DNA of 64,000 bases from Rana temporaria. Taxonomy: Eukaryota; Chordata; Amphibia; Anura; Ranidae. The notes under the pieces were generated by a model. That model was not told the origin of the DNA. It saw only the letters and a list, made by a program, of their open reading frames with translations, and did no database searches. The translations under genes and the position numbers were made by a program. Below are positions 43,776 to 54,429 of this stretch, piece after piece (the stretch's first letter is position 1; every line of letters starts with the position of its first letter). The stretch is taken from the NCBI RefSeq assembly GCF_905171775.1, contig NC_053490.1:86291786-86355785 (forward strand), given 5' to 3'.

Positions 43776-44479
43776 AGGCAGGGGGAATCTGCACTGAACA
43801 GGGTGTGCCCAGGCACACCGCCACACCCTGTGCACATGGCTATGCATGCCGGACAGGACAGCGAGCAGGCAGGTAAGTGTATTTTATTGCAGAAGAGACA
43901 TTGCATGTCTCTTTTGGAACAAAGCGTCTTTTACATCAAAGCGCAGCTTGTGACAGCTAAACTCTAGTTCCCATGTAACAATAAATTGCATTGCAAGCCC
44001 AATTCATGTTTTTAACGCAATTTGTAAACAAGCACGAAATTGCACAATTTTGTGCTAGCTCGTGAAATATTAAAGCGTGAACACAGCTAAGAAGAAGATG
44101 GTGGTAGCAAAGCAGACATGTTAGCCTTTTCCATCCCCATCCCCCATTACTAGCCCAGTGGTCCTGCATGGCTGCCTACACCATCTAAGAAGAAAAATCA
44201 ATTTCCCCCCAGCTGTCATGGCTTAGCACTGAGTATTAAGGCACATATAACCCTGGCTGTGTGCAGCTCATTTCTATGAATGGATAGATCCTAGAAATGC
44301 TCAGCTTTGTACAATGTGAGCAATCTCTCCATAGGCTGCCCACTGTCACCATGCATTCAGGTAGATATGTAGTGTAGAGGCAGGGAAGGCATGCACCATA
44401 ACAGATGACATCACAGAAGTCAATGACCGCTCCTCTGAGCCCTAACCTGTCACTTCACCAGGCTACAGCTACTGCAGGA
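43776..44479. other. Mostly unassigned sequence
   Basis: A ggtgtgcccaggcacaccg word at 43801 relates to the hAT-like element at 6150. Otherwise no termini, domains or arrays. The adjoining region to 46490 has the fewest repeats of the window. Confidence 0.45.
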
Positions 44480-44640
44480 GCAGCCCACAGCGCCCCGGGA
44501 CACGCTGATTGGCTGTTGGTCGCTGTCAGTCATACGCACGGCGGCATTGTAGAGTGGGAGGGGGCGGGTGTGTGGGTTTCCCCGGTAACCATAGTCTGGG
44601 CTGAGCTGCAGCGGAGCCCTGGCAGGAGAGTGTGAGCAGC
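44480..44640 (+). promoter_or_regulatory. CpG-rich promoter-like segment
   Basis: About ten CpG sites in roughly 140 bp, in a genome where non-repeat DNA is CpG-poor. It contains an inverted CCAAT box (ctgattggctg, 44504-44514), a GC box-like gggggcgggtg (44560-44570) and gtttccccggtaaccatag (44576-44594), which is close to an RFX X-box palindrome. No TATA box is visible. I infer a promoter of a host gene on the plus strand. It could also be a promoter-like piece of an unrecognised repeat. Confidence 0.45.
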
Positions 44641-44751
44641 AGCAGTGATAGGAGAGGAAGGAGGAGGAGGGGGACTGTCACCTCTTGTATTAGGAGACCA
44701 GGACACTTCTGCTAGGACATGCATTGAGCTCTGAGGACTGCAGACACTGGG
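44600..44751 (+). other. Candidate non-coding first exon ending in a splice donor
   Basis: Starting around the cagcagcagtgatagg region downstream of the CpG-rich segment, the sequence runs to cactggg|gtgagtg, a strong match to the vertebrate donor consensus (GT at 44752-44753). The only ATG (near 44720) opens a two-codon frame, so the exon would be 5' UTR. No second exon was recognised in the remaining 19 kb, so the coding part would lie beyond a long first intron. Confidence 0.35.
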
Positions 44752-46154
44752 GTGAGTGAACTTTTCTCTGTGTGGGTGGGGGAGGGGGCTGATTCATGTC
44801 ATGGGGGGGGGGGGTTCTGTGACATTGGGCTGGGCTGCTGCTCATCAAATGGATAAAACAGTCACCTATCTTCCTGTGTGTAGCCACAGCTGGGCTTTGT
44901 TCCAAAGAAGATGTGACAGTCCTGACTGTGGACTGTGCATGGTCTGAGTGAACTTTTTAGAGGGTACAGTGACAACATACATGGGGCACACATTGGCATC
45001 AGCCTGGCTTGCTGCATTGCAAAGTTCTATGGATCCTTGGAATCTCCAGGGCAGGAATGAATCTCCAGGACAGGAATCTCCAGGACAGAAGCATGCACTG
45101 GAGCCAGAGCTACAGCACATAGAAGAAACATCATTGTGCTGAACATGCATGCTGCTCCTATGGCACAGTGTCCAGCTGATTGCATAAGACTGGCAGAGCC
45201 AGGCTGGGACACCCAGTGATAAATGACCCCCCCCATCTACCCTCTATTGATTGGCACTGGATGGTACACTGGGAAGCCGTCATTCCTAATGGAATTCTTT
45301 TGTTGTGTTCTCCAGGCGCTGTAGCCAGCATCCCCCTTTGATGCAGTGGGTACCTGCAACACATAGCCTGTGCAGTGTTCAGAAGCACCCCCCCCCTGGG
45401 GGGAATTGCTGGTGCTGTATTAGCAGTATGATTAACAAGTGATAATCAAGTGTTCCAATGAGAGGTGCTGATGAAATGAGTGGAAAAAGACGCACAGCTG
45501 AGCCGGTTTATCCCCCCTTATCCCCACCCTCCCTTCTGTTGTACTGACTTGACCCGCAGCGTGTGGCACAGTGATGCTGCAACGAAGGGGTTAAATCTTC
45601 GACCCCCCGTGTGTGAAAACCACAGAAAGGATTCGCTTTCTCCTCCTGTAAGATGAGATGTGGCAGCTGCTGGTCCCGGGGTGCTCACCAAGGGGGGGGG
45701 GGCTCGCAGGATTGGTGGCTGAGGTGTATACCCTGCCGCAGATCAGGGGGGGAAGGCGGCTGCCAAAACTCATCTGACTTACGGAAACATTTATGTTGGC
45801 CGGCTCTGAGGCCGACGTCAAACTTTCTGTGCTGCATTGCCCAGTGTTTTCCGTTGTAAAACTGAATTTAAGGCTGAGCTCTGGGCACGAAAACGTACAT
45901 TTAAATAGAGTCCTCAATAGCCACAAAGGTTTCAGTCACTAAGTGAGTCTGCAGATCCAGTTGTTACCTTGTAAAAGTAGTGGGGACATCATCGCTGTGC
46001 TGTACAGAGAGCAGAGCTGTGGGAGGGGCCTGGCAGGCTCCACCTACTACAGGCTATCTGCAGAAAACTACAGGAGGGGGTGGAGCAAGACCAGTCACCC
46101 TGCACAAGGGTAGAGAGCAGCAGTGAGCGGTCTTTGTTGCATTAGCATTGGTGC
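44752..46154. other. Low-repeat interval, possible intron
   Basis: Contains a short triplicated atctccaggacaggaa motif (45039-45088), G runs (44803-44815, 45691-45700) and a 111-codon minus-strand frame without domain. No transposon termini were found. Compatible with intronic sequence but not proof of it. Confidence 0.4.
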
Positions 46155-46245
46155 TCAACTTGTGGCCTCCAGCTGTTGTGAAACTACAAATCCCACAAGG
46201 CATTGCAAGGAGGGCCACAGGTCGAGTACCCATGCAGGGATAGAT
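46155..46245. repeat. Short dispersed repeat (tgctcaacttgtggcctccagctg)
   Basis: Contains gtgctcaacttgtggcctcc, then gttgtgaaactacaaatccc and ggagggccacaggtcgagta, partly self-complementary. The wording is like a widespread vertebrate hAT-type fragment. Ends not resolved. Confidence 0.4.
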
Positions 46246-46494
46246 TCACCTGCATGAGTTCCACCACCTCTGGCTCAGACCCTTTGGTGCCTGCTCACCA
46301 CAATCACCTGTAAATACAGAAGTCTGGTTTCTGTGTTTACAAGTCACAGCTCTGCACTCTGTATGGAATGCAATCCTGGAATTTAATGCCCCTTTAAGAC
46401 CCCCTTCCTTTTTTCGTGAAATTTGACTGACCACACCCACTATTTGATGTGATTTGAAGGGTGTGTGTAGGGGAAGGGTTTTGTGGGGCCGTGG

Positions 46495-46982
46495 TTAAAG
46501 GGGTTGTAAAGGTAAAAAACTAATTTCCTCCTTCACTTACCTCATCCTTCGATTTTGCTTTTAAATGTCCTTATTTCTTCTGAGAAATCCTCACTTCCTG
46601 TTCTTCTGTCTGTAACTCCACACAGTAATGCGAGGATTTCTCCCTGGTGTGGAGTGTCATGCTTGCCCCCTCCCTTGGACTACAGGAGAGTCAGGACGCT
46701 CTCTACGTTGCAGATAGAGAAAGGAGCTGTGTGTTAGTGGCTGTCCTGACTCTCCTGTAGTCTAAGGGCGGGGGCGAGCACAACACTCCACACCAGGGAG
46801 AAAACCTTGCATTACTGTGTGGAGTTACAGACAGAAGAACAGGAAGTGAGGATTTCTCAGAAGAAATAAGGACATTTAAAAGAAAAATGGAAGGATGAGG
46901 TAAGTGAAGGAGGACTGCACTAAGGTAAAGGAAGCTATTTAGGGATTTTTTTTTTTTTTTTTTACCTTTACAACCCCTTTAA
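46495..46982. mobile_element. T2-like hairpin MITE, intact copy
   Basis: Ends TTAAAGGGGTTGTAAAGGTA and its exact inverse, with TTAA at both edges (46495-46498, 46979-46982). Arms of about 200 bp: cctcacttcctgttcttctg, ctgtaactccacacagtaat and cttggactacaggagagtca recur inverted. This is the uninterrupted counterpart of 10873-12929. The 60-codon frame at 46555-46737 is only repeat DNA. Confidence 0.9.
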
Positions 46983-47051
46983 GTTCCAGCACCTATTGTT
47001 TAAGAAAAAAAGCCTTGGTTACACCCATATTTAGGATATAACATGTCCAAG

Positions 47052-47315
47052 CTAAGCCCTGGTTCAGATGCTACATTGAAATCATGCTACTTCACTTAAA
47101 GTTGCAGAATTTCAAAGTAGCAGGTCAGTGCTACTTGGCTGACATCTGTACCACTTCACGCACCGATGTCTATGCAAGTCGCACCTGAAATCGCAAAAAA
47201 TAGTGCAGGAACCTATTTTTTTTTTCAAATTGGTGTTGCGCCACAAAGTTGGAGTCGTACGGATTCAAACTGGCAAATCGCATGACAAGTCGCACCGGTG
47301 TGAACGGGGGCTTAG
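47052..47315. mobile_element. PIF-like MITE (gccctggttca ends)
   Basis: Left taagccctggttcagatg and right, inverted, taagcccccgttcacaccgg. Edges TAA and TTA are compatible with a TWA target. Interior rich in cgcacc/gtcgcac words as in the copy at 49021. Confidence 0.55.
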
Positions 47316-47752
47316 ATCCCCCCCCATCCTGTGACAGCGAGCAGGGGTTCCTCTGCCCCATGGCCACTGTCACTTTTGAAATTGGCACAGCTGTGTGGGA
47401 CTTCGCTCGCTCAGCCACATCATTCATTTATGGGGATCTGTGAACAAATAGGCTACAAGTCCCATCTGGCATACCAGCAGACGGACTTGTAGTTTCAGTG
47501 GAATTCCAGTTGCTGATTAGCATGCTCGTAATCCACTCACACTTCTACAGCTCTGAAACTGACAGTCCATATAGAGGTACGGGCACAGAACTGTAGGCAG
47601 TGTCTGCAGGAGCTTGACGTTGCACCTGCAATCCACTGATCGTGAGTGCAATGCTCTGCAGGCGCCTGAAAAATAAATAAATGGACTTTTTTTTTTTCCT
47701 GCAAAAAATCTGTGCATTTTATAAAAAAAAATTCATAAAGGTGAACTTATCC

Positions 47753-47990
47753 TTAAGGCTGGGTTCACAGTAGTGCGAATTGGATGTGAGTTTTTCACCG
47801 CATCCAATTCGCACAGCAGGAGATTGTGACTGGCTCTGTATGGAGTCGGCTCACACATTTCTGCTGAGGCTCCAGTGCCATCTGCACAGGAGTCCTGCGC
47901 GTCTTTTGGTCCGTTTCAGGAAATCGGACTTGAAGCAGTGAACGAGGACGCACTGGACTCCTGCGTGCCCCTATGGGAACCCAGCCTTAA
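47753..47990. mobile_element. MITE with GGCTGGGTTC ends
   Basis: TTAA|GGCTGGGTTCACAG ... GAACCCAGCC|TTAA. Interior contains gcgaattggatgtg with inverse atccaattcgca, and ggagtcctgcgcg with inverse cactggactcctgcg. Either a TTAA or a TAA/TTA target fits. Confidence 0.7.
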
Positions 47991-48613
47991 TGTGGTTGTG
48001 CACATTCATATATATTTTTTTTTTTTTATAAATAAACTTGTTATACGTACCTGCTCTGTGCAATGGCCCTGAACCTTCTCTTCTGGGGTCCCTCACCAGC
48101 ACTCTTAGCTCCACCTCTTCTCTGTGCCCCCATAAGAAGCTGATTCCTATGGTGGCACACCAGCAGACTTTTTCCGAGCCAGGCTGTGTGTGTTCCTAGA
48201 CGCACACAGCCCGGCTCAGCCCCACCACCTGCTCTCCCCTCACAGGATTTGATTGACACCAGGGGCTCCCGCCGCTGTGTCCTGTGAGGAGAAAGCGAAT
48301 TTCTGAATCGAAATAGGTAAGTATAAGGGGGGAGGGGGGATTAGGAGGCTATACAACTGCTGGGACATTTTGTACCTTATTATAGAGCATGCATTAAGAT
48401 CACAAATGTCCTGCCTTTTCAACCACGTTAAGCTCCTGCACAGAGGCAAGGTTTTCCTCCGGATTACAGCGCAGATCTGGAAAAAATGCACAAAGTACAC
48501 CAAGATTCCAGTAGGAATACACATGACTCTTGTAGTTAGACTATATTTGCCTATCCAGGAGCTTTAATCCTCATTTTTCGTCTTTTCATTTCTTCTGAAA
48601 AGGAGAATTAACC
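47991..48613. other. Unassigned sequence
   Basis: Short open frames only, a T run (48017-48027) and a G-rich ggggggagggggga (48331-48345). No termini recognised. Confidence 0.45.
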
Positions 48614-48904
48614 CTTTAGAGCCGATTCGCAACAAGAACTATGCTGTGCGATTCACATGCGATTGGGTGCAGTGCGATTTCTGTCCGTTCATTTGAATGA
48701 GCTGAAACTTTTGCCATACCACACCAAAGGTAGTGCATGCACTGTTTTACAAAACACACAGCAACCGGATTGCATTTGTGACCTGCGTTTGGGGTGTCGT
48801 TAACACTGACACCCGCTGCAGATCACAAGTGCAGTGTATTTGGAACGTGATATGGGAAATGCAAAAAAGCGTGGGTTTCCTGCACTGCGTTCTGGTGTCA
48901 ACTG
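48614..48904. mobile_element. Possible PIF-like MITE
   Basis: Bounded by ttagagccgattcgcaac on the left and tcaactggccctta on the right, with repeated gcgattt, gtgcagtg and inverse words inside. Termini are imperfect and the target duplication (TTA) is only weakly supported. Confidence 0.4.
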
Positions 48905-49020
48905 GCCCTTAAAGTTGGACTTTGGAAAGAAAAACTTTTTCCCTTGCAGTGGGACTCCTCTCACACTGCAAGGGGTAAATGCCCATTCATGCCTAGGGTA
49001 CCAGCAACAAGCACTTTTAG

Positions 49021-49291
49021 CGCCGGTTCACACCAGTGCGGCTTTGAAATCGCCTTACTTCTGCGCGACTTCAAAGCCACACATCAGTGCGATTTGCACT
49101 GCCGATTAAATTGCGGCCTAAGACTTCATTTAACAGAAGTCAATGCAAGTCGCAATGAAATCAGTAAAAAGTAGCGCAGAAACCTTTTTTATAGTTGCTG
49201 CGACATATTGGTGATATATTGCCGGCAATGGAGTGGGACTTTGTAATGCGATTTGCAACTGTCAACAGGTTGCACAGGTGTGAATGTGAGC
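49021..49291. mobile_element. PIF/Harbinger-like MITE with TTA duplication
   Basis: Left CGCCGGTTCACACCAGTGCG and inverted right GCTCACATTCACACCTGTGC, flanked by TTA (49018-49020, 49292-49294). Contains gaaatcgc/gcgatttcaaa-type inverted words. Non-coding. Confidence 0.65.
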
Positions 49292-49294
49292 TTA

Positions 49295-50060
49295 CCTAAG
49301 TGGAGTTTGCATCCCCAAATTTGTTTTTCATTATTGTGCTCATTAGACCTAAAAAGGAAAAAAAAAAAAAAAAATGTTTTACTCATCTGGAAATGCCTGT
49401 TTCTATGCAGTCCCACGAAATCTGCCTTTGGAATCACCTAGGATTCTGACATCCTCTCCCTCTAATGCTCCTGGGAAATGTGTGTCATCATTTCCCAGGA
49501 TGCAGTGCGCTGTCCAATTATCACTCCCCATCCAAGACTTCCAGGAAGAAAGTGCCTGTAGGCTTCACAATGCCCACAAGCAAAATGACAACGGTGTGGA
49601 CATAGTTTTTTTATAAACTATCTTTTTTGAATATCTATGCGGATCGGCGGCGGATTGTAAAATAGTAAGTGACCGGATTTATATTATAAAAACGCAGGAT
49701 GAAAGGACATACATTTAAAAAATGCTAATTGTGGTTGGAACCCCGCTTTAACTTATTCCTGGAAACCAGTGCTCCCTTCTTCTCCCTGCCTTGTGGAGGT
49801 GTCGTCCTGTACAGTGCAGGGTTATGTAGCTGCTAGGGTAGGTGGTGTTGTGTGGAGGGAGCCTGTGGGGCAAGGGATAAGGTAAGTGAAAAGTCATTTT
49901 TTTCTGTTACAATAGACATAAACAAATACTTACCCTATTCAGTGTGGGGGGAGCACTGCTGCCAGGAGGATGGGTCTTAGTGCCTAGAAGGAAAAGGAAA
50001 CTGCTTCCCATTTAAAAGCCTTGTTCCTTGTCAGTCCATCCAGAGCTTATTTGTAGACTC
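49295..50060. other. Unassigned sequence, including a T2-like right end
   Basis: An A run at 49358-49374 and gttggaaccccgctttaac at 49736-49752, which looks like the right end of a T2-like MITE whose left end was not found. No coding domain. Confidence 0.45.
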
Positions 50061-50063
50061 TAC

Positions 50064-50806
50064 GGGCCGGATTCAGATACCTGAGCGTATCTATCCGGCC
50101 GGCGTAACGTATCTTAGATACGTTACGCCGCTGTAACTTTGGGCGCAAGTTCTGTATTCAGAAAGAACTTGTGCCCTAAGTTACGGCGGCGTAACGTATG
50201 TGGGCCGGCGTAAGCCTGCCTAATTCAAATGGGGATGTTGGGGGCGTGTTGTATTTAAATTTGCTTTGACCCCGCGTATTCTAAGTTTTTTTTGAACGGC
50301 GCATGCGCCGTTCGTGAATAATTTTCAGTGCGCATGCTCGAAAATCCGCCGCAAAACGTCATTGCTTTTGACTTTTAAAGTAAATTACGTCCAGCCCTAT
50401 TCGCGAACGACTTGCGCAAACGACGTAAAATTTCAAAACTCGGCGCGGAAACGACGGCCATACTTAACATTAGCTACGCCTCATATAGCAGGGGTAACTA
50501 TACGCCGAAAAAAGCCTAACGTAAACGACGTAAAAAAATTGTGCCGGCCGAACGTACGTTTCTGAATCGCCATATCTACCTAATTAGCATATTCCTTGCG
50601 TAAACATACGGAAGCGCCACCTAGCGGCCAGCCTGAAAATGCAGTCTAAGATACGACGGTGTAAGACACTTACACCTGTTGGATCCTAGGGAAATCTATG
50701 CGTAACTGATTCTCTGAATCAGGCGCATAGATACGACCTCCCGCACTCAGAGATACGACGGCGTATCCGGAGATACGCCGTCGTATCTCTTTTCTGAATC
50801 TGGCCC
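50064..50806. mobile_element. GGG-family MITE, copy 6, TAC duplication
   Basis: Starts GGGCCGGATTCAGATACC and ends CTGAATCTGGCCC, flanked by TAC (50061-50063, 50807-50809). Removing it rejoins gacttctac-style flanks into gtagactctacatgaataag, a hairpin-forming retroelement sequence. Confidence 0.9.
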
Positions 50807-50950
50807 TACATGAATAAGCTTCGGATGGAGTGAAACGCGTTAGGGCTTTTAGGAACCAGGTTTAACAGGGTAACAGTCTCTGCATTAAATACTATAGTAA
50901 ACTGGAACAAAGCTTTTGAATGGAGAGCAGTTCGCTTTTTCTTTTATTAA
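50807..50950 (+). mobile_element. Retroelement fragment with gaaacgcgttag core
   Basis: tgaataagcttcggatggag tgaaacgcgttag at 50810-50843 shares its layout with the minus-strand copy at 6471-6506. Upstream, across the MITE, tccatccagagcttattt (50035-50052) is nearly complementary to aataagcttcggatgga, so the uninterrupted element would form a strong hairpin. Possible Penelope-like or SINE 3' end. Confidence 0.5.
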
Positions 50951-51143
50951 TTTTTATTAGATTCATCTAAGGGCTCAGTCACCCTACGCTGAGACCCATC
51001 CTCCGTGCTGAGCTGATTTTTGCTGTGTGTGCATCCACCTCGGAGCTGCATGCAGGCAGCCTGTAGAAGTGGATGCGGACGCAGCGATTGAACAAACACA
51101 GTCGCGGGTAGGAATAGGTGTACAGCTCCAAGGGTCTAAGGAA

Positions 51144-51440
51144 ATGACGGCTGGTGCTTAATATTTTTGAGGGGGGAGTCCTAAGATTCCTTGGCCAATC
51201 GGGTCGCAGGACCCGCTTCCTGATTGTCCGGGAAGAGAATCAGGAAGACAATAGCAAATATGTATTCACTATTGTCATTGTCACACAACTGGGTGGGCTC
51301 AGGGCGCAGTGCTCTGCGCCCCAAGCCCACCCTTTTTTTAAGCGAATTGGAGCCTCAGGCTCTAATCATGTGCTTGAATAAAAAAAAAAAAAAAAAACAT
51401 TGGAATCCATGCGTCCGGCACCCTGAATGTAGATCGAGCC
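51144..51440. mobile_element. Dispersed repeat related to 42312 and 63814
   Basis: acggctggtgcttaat, gccaatcgggtcgcaggacc and cgcttcctgattgtcc match 42630-42670. The segment ctaatcatgtgcttgaataa through attggaatccatgcgtccgg is the inverse of 63835-63945. Probably a hAT-like element with eroded ends. Confidence 0.6.
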
Positions 51441-51669
51441 CACCTGTTAGTTTTTTTTAGATGAGCCCGCTTGGACCATCCATTGTTCTTTATAAAGTGA
51501 CGGGTGTCAACAGACATGTGTTCATTCGATTATTCGGTACAAAGGCAGATTGCCATTCTGTCAGTAGGGAAGGCATAGATTCTGTGTTCCTGTAAAGCAG
51601 AAACAAGGATCCATGTCTTCCCCCAGTAAAAGCACCTCCCACACTGTACAAAAACACAGGCTAGGCACA

Positions 51670-52599
51670 GGTTAACCCTTTGCTCGTCCCTGATGTTAAC
51701 CCCTTCCCAGCCTGTGTCATTATTATAGTGACAGTGCATATTTTTAGCACTGATCACTGTATTAGTGTCACTGGTTCCCAAAACGGAAGTTTTGGGAACC
51801 AGTGACATGTCTGACTTGTCCATAGCAATATCGCCGCCATTGCTAGTAAAAAAATCGAAATAAATAAAAATTCCTTAAAGAGGAGGTTCCATTAAAAAAA
51901 TAAAAAATAAAATGAAAGTCAGCAGCTACTAACACTGGAGCTGCTGACTTTTAATAAAGACACTAACCTGTCCTAGCCGCCAGCGATGTCTGCCCCCGCC
52001 GAGGCCGATCCTCGATCCTGGCAGCTCCAAGCACCTCCATCCACAGTAAAGGAAACAGGCAGTGAAGCCGTACGGCTTCACTGCCCGTTTCCTACTGCGC
52101 ATGCGCGAGCAGCGCGGCGCTTTGTGAATGGGCCGGCTGCTCTCTGGGACACACACCGTTCCCAGAATGCAGCGCGCCCCATTCACAAGAAGACGCACAG
52201 TGTAAAGGAGGAAGAGAATCCACCGCGGACGATGAAGAGGCAGATTCGGCACTTCCGCATGGCAACAGCTATTTAGGGTGAGTAAAATTTTTTTTTTTTT
52301 TTTTTTTTTGGTGGAACCATCACTTTAAATATATCCCATAGTTTGTAGACGCTATAACTTTTGCACAAACAAATCAATGTACGCTTATTGTGATTTTTTT
52401 TTTTTACCAAAAATATGTAGCAGAATACATATTGGCCTACATTTATGAAGAAATTCGATTTTTTTTGATTTTTTTTTTCAAAATTGACGGTTTTTATTTA
52501 TAGTTTAAAAAAGAAAAAACCCAGAGGTGATCAAATACCACCAAAACTCTATTTGTGAGGAAAAAAGGGACATAAATCTTCCGAAGCTGAAGTGGTTAA
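51670..52599. mobile_element. Family A element, copy 3, split by a T2-like MITE
   Basis: Blocks ttaaccccttcccagcctgt, atcgccgccattgctagtaa, then after the insertion gacgctataacttttgcaca and gatcaaataccaccaaaa, ending gaagtggttaa at 52599. The CpG-rich left half is missing, as in copy 2. Confidence 0.78.
51875..52328. mobile_element. T2-like MITE nested in family A copy 3
   Basis: TTAAAGAGGAGGTTCCATTA on the left and, inverted, TTAAAGTGATGGTTCCACC on the right, TTAA at both edges. The flanking family A sequence is continuous when it is removed. Interior cggcttcactgcccgtttcc and gaaacaggcagtgaagccg are inverted copies. Confidence 0.85.
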
Positions 52600-52601
52600 T
52601 C

Positions 52602-52807
52602 CCGACAGATATCTGATCTTATCCACTAAAAACAGTGGATCAGATGGTTGTCGGGTGTAAACGGACTGGTGGTCGGTTTACATCCGACGGCCCATAGAGG
52701 AGAGCGGGCTGTGTCTGTGTCCGATCTGCATAAGCGGAGAGTACATGGACAAGCCATCCGCCTGCTCAGCGGGGATCAGCAGACAGACTCCGCCATGTGA
52801 AAAGGCC
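52602..52807. repeat. MITE fragment related to 62787-63088
   Basis: Shares cagcggggatcagcagacag, gactccgcca and tgtaaacggactggtggtcg-like words with 62787-63088, in the same order. Left end missing. Confidence 0.55.
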
Positions 52808-52810
52808 TTA

Positions 52811-53197
52811 TGCCCCGTACACACAAACGGAAATTCTGACAGCAAAAATTCGATGTGAGCTTTTGAACAGAAATTCCAACCATGTGTATGATCCATCAGA
52901 CTTTTGCTGATGGAATTTCCGCCAGCAAGTGATTGAGAGCTGGTTCTCAAATTTTCAGACGGAAAAAATTTGTAACGGAAAACCTGATCGCCTGTAGCAA
53001 TTCCGACACGAAAAAATTCAGACGCATTCATTTTCTCGTCTCGTCGTAGTGTTGTACGTCACCGCATTCTTGACGGTCGAAAGTTCAGAGAACTTTTGTG
53101 TGACCGTGCGTATGCAAGCCAAGCTTGAGCAGAATTCAGGCGGGAAAACCATGCAAGGTTTTTCTGACTGAATTTCCGATCGTGCGTGTACGGGGCA
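52811..53197. mobile_element. PIF/Harbinger-like MITE, TGCCCCGTACACAC family, TTA duplication
   Basis: Ends TGCCCCGTACACACAAACGG and the inverted TGCCCCGTACACGCACGATC, flanked by TTA (52808-52810, 53198-53200). Same termini and target as the element at 59643. Non-coding. Confidence 0.85.
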
Positions 53198-53301
53198 TTA
53201 GACTTTGGACTCCAGAACAAGCATGTAAACGTGTCCAGGTCTGTATTCAATAAAGTATTAAAGTCACTAGATCACTGAAGGTGGATTCAGCAATGTCTTC
53301 C

Positions 53302-53530
53302 TACAGTATCTCACAAAAGTAAGTACACCCCCTCACATTTTTGTAAATATTTTATTCTATCTTTTCATGTGACAACCCTGAAGAAATGACACTTTGCTAC
53401 AATGTAAAGTAGTGAGTGTACAGCTTGTAGAACAGTTTAAATTTTCTGTCCCCTCAAAATAACAACACACAGCCATTATTGTCTAAACCGCTGGCAACAG
53501 AAGTGAGTACACCCCTAAGTGAAAATGAAG
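53302..53530. mobile_element. Tc1-like terminal fragment, same family as 849
   Basis: Starts tacagtatctcacaaaagta, a typical Tc1-like terminal inverted repeat, and continues cactttgctacaatgtaaag, matching 849-1000. Ends around gtacacccctaagtgaaaat. Only the element end is present and no transposase remains. Confidence 0.8.
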
Positions 53531-53799
53531 CTCAGTTCCTGGCTGTGATAAAGATTCTTTCCTCATAAGGTTCCTTGTATCCTGTTTGCTGCAGACTGTC
53601 TGCCCGTGCTGCTCGCTGGTTCCTCCTCCTCCTCTCTCCGTAGACATAAACTTGCTAAGTTGGCAGAGCCAACCTTGCAAATTCATAGAGTGCTCTGCAA
53701 TGCTTGGAAGATATGCTGCCCTGAGGCTCTACATGTCTGACTGCCCTCTGACTACGGACAGCCTACGGGGGCTTTGAAGAATGCCAATGCTTGGCCCTC

Positions 53800-54390
53800 C
53801 TAAGTGGAACTCTTTCAGTCCAAAAGTTAATTTCTTTTATTTATATAGACTTTTTATTCTTTTCCTGCTTCATCGTAAGAATTGGTATTGGGTTTCAAAT
53901 ATTCTTCCTAAGATCATGTAAAATAATGGGAGGAGAGGAACCTCGAATAATAAGAGGGGAGAGTCCTTATGGTGTGATAACATTAATATTGATAGCAGTG
54001 ATGCCAGCAGTGGACCAGGGACAGACCAGGGACAGTCCGATCCCCAAGGAGCAATGGGGGATGGCATTGGAGGACCGCCTGATGCATGATAGTTCCGTAA
54101 ATACCTCTCAGCGCCTTTTCCAACTGTACATCTTGAGCGTACACTATACTCTTCCTAAATTTAGGACCCCGCCTGTCCTAAAGCAGGGACCATGGAGATC
54201 TTATTCATATGCTATGGCGCTGTCCAAAGTTACATACTTTTTTTACCATTAATCAAGCATTTCAGTGCACTACACCCCTGGAGCCCAAATGCTGTTTATT
54301 AGGTATGCTAGATGAGGTAATCTTGTATGCATTTGTTAAAAACATCTTTGCCAATCTGAAGCTTCCCTCAAACCACTTTGCATATTATTT
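53800..54390 (+). pseudogene. L1/Tx1-group LINE 3, ORF2 C-terminal part
   Basis: Frames on the plus strand give a TSQRLFQLYILS-like block (near 54107), then MLWRCPKLHTFF (54209), which is the end of the C-terminal zinc knuckle region (HLLWxCPK), and TPLEPKCCLLGMLDEV (54280). These are distal ORF2 landmarks of the same group as the LINE at 22207. At least one frameshift lies between the blocks. Resemblance stops at a TA microsatellite and resumes at 55755. Confidence 0.7.
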
Positions 54391-54398
54391 TATATATT

Positions 54399-54424
<26 letters not shown>
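54390..54424. repeat. (TA)n microsatellite
   Basis: Short TA run directly abutting the MITE that starts at 54425. It may have grown from, or served as, a TA target. Confidence 0.9.

Positions 54425-54429
<5 letters not shown>

Noticed and set aside
42954..43967. 337-codon open frame with heptad repeats, and matching long frames on the other strand
   Set aside because: Produced by a 21-bp minisatellite without stop codons. No non-repetitive domain and no initiation or splice context. Equal openness on the opposite strand argues against coding selection.
45591..45926. 111-codon minus-strand frame next to the promoter-like segment
   Set aside because: No domain, no splice signals in phase and on the opposite strand to the promoter-like signals.
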